DNA of 13,427 nt from JBBTIS01 sp038059855 (lineage in GTDB: Bacteria > Elusimicrobiota > Elusimicrobia > JACQPE01): positions 1-13,427 of the forward strand of contig CAYHKQ010000063.1 in NCBI GenBank assembly GCA_964357255.1, given 5' to 3'. Below are positions 13,154 to 13,427 of the stretch, piece by piece; positions within the stretch are counted from its first letter, which is position 1, and every line of letters starts with the position of its first letter. Both the position numbers and the translations under genes were made by a program. The notes below the pieces were generated by a model. It was not told the origin of the DNA. It searched no databases and was given only the letters and a program-made list of their open reading frames with translations.

Positions 13154-13420
13154 ATGTCAACGATAACGACGACTCAGGCGAGAAGCAAGCTGTTCTGGCT
13201 GGTGGATCGATCAAACAAGGCTCACGAAACTTTCCGCATCACTTCCAAAAAAGGCAACGCGATTTTGCTTTCCGAAAAAGACTACGGCGAACTTATTGAA
13301 ACAATGGAGCTCTTGAGCACGCAGGGGGTTTTAAAAGGCGTGCGCGAGGCCAAGCGCGATATCAAGGCCAGGCGCACCTACTCTTTAAAAGAAGTTTTTA
13401 ACACGACTCATGCAAAATGA
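13154..13420 (+). CDS. Type II antitoxin, Phd/YefM family
   Basis: Protein of 88 residues. The N-terminus MSTITTTQARSKLFWLVDRSNKAHETF, followed by RITSKKGNAILLSEKDYGELIETMELL, is the Phd/YefM fold: DNA-binding N-terminal beta-helix unit with ARSKL, the RI-(x)-GN-ILLS-xDY strand and helix. The charged C-terminal part (VREAKRDIKARRTYSLKEVF) is where such proteins neutralise the toxin. I chose the ATG at 13154: it follows AAAAGGAG (closely spaced, two bases), matches family N-termini and lies downstream of the predicted transcription start. The longer frame from 13118 would begin inside the promoter. It runs opposite to all other genes here, typical of an acquired module. The next gene overlaps its end. 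Confidence 0.88.
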   Translation: MSTITTTQARSKLFWLVDRSNKAHETFRITSKKGNAILLSEKDYGELIETMELLSTQGVLKGVREAKRDIKARRTYSLKEVFNTTHAK

Positions 13421-13427
13421 TAAAAAG
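13410..13427 (+). CDS. Start of the partner toxin gene (truncated by the window)
   Basis: Two starts overlap the antitoxin stop: ATG at 13410 (reading MQNDKK) and ATG at 13417 (reading MIK), the latter in an ATGA overlap. In this family's operons a RelE/YoeB-type mRNA-cleaving toxin normally follows with such an overlap. Only six codons are present, so the identity rests on position alone. Confidence 0.4.

Overview
The window is a compact bacterial chromosome segment in which nearly every gene lies on the minus strand, so it reads right to left. It carries the near-universal bacterial cluster rpsB-tsf-pyrH-frr-uppS-cdsA-dxr. Upstream of that sit genes of anaerobic or ferredoxin-linked metabolism: a two-subunit 2-oxoacid:ferredoxin oxidoreductase, a glutaryl-CoA dehydrogenase-type acyl-CoA dehydrogenase and the complex I subunit NuoN. 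A CDP-paratose 2-epimerase-like gene suggests surface polysaccharide. Together these suggest an uncultured bacterium, probably diderm and at least partly anaerobic. I cannot assign a phylum from the sequence alone.

Layout, right to left. At the right edge (13089-13427, plus strand) is the start of a type II toxin-antitoxin operon: a near-consensus sigma-70 promoter, an inverted repeat framing its -10 box, a Phd/YefM-type antitoxin and the first codons of an overlapping gene. Divergent from it runs nuoN - sugar-nucleotide epimerase - glutaryl-CoA-type dehydrogenase, with almost no spacing. After a 145-bp palindromic element come korA, korB and a PfkB-family sugar kinase. A strong promoter (TTGACG-N18-TATAAT with an extended -10) lies between the kinase and rpsB and appears to start a leaderless message for rpsB-tsf. 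A second, 142-bp palindromic element separates tsf from pyrH. The run then continues pyrH-frr-uppS-(small lipoprotein candidate)-cdsA-dxr, with dxr cut by the window edge.

How the genes work together. rpsB, tsf and frr serve translation. pyrH makes UDP. uppS makes the undecaprenyl carrier lipid from isoprenoid units whose pathway includes dxr, and cdsA makes CDP-diacylglycerol for phospholipids. KorAB would feed low-potential electrons to ferredoxin, NuoN belongs to a proton-pumping respiratory complex, and the glutaryl-CoA-type dehydrogenase would oxidise acyl-CoAs.

The most unusual observation is that the two palindromic elements have different cores but nearly the same length and the same inverted terminal motif (about CTTCAAAYSGCTAAAG). 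A fifth, solitary copy of that motif lies just upstream of nuoN. Also notable are a 46-codon lipoprotein-like ORF with a strong hairpin over its start between uppS and cdsA, the leaderless rpsB promoter, and the toxin-antitoxin operator that encloses the -10 box. No gap exceeds 300 bases. I saw no tRNA, rRNA, CRISPR array or transposase gene.
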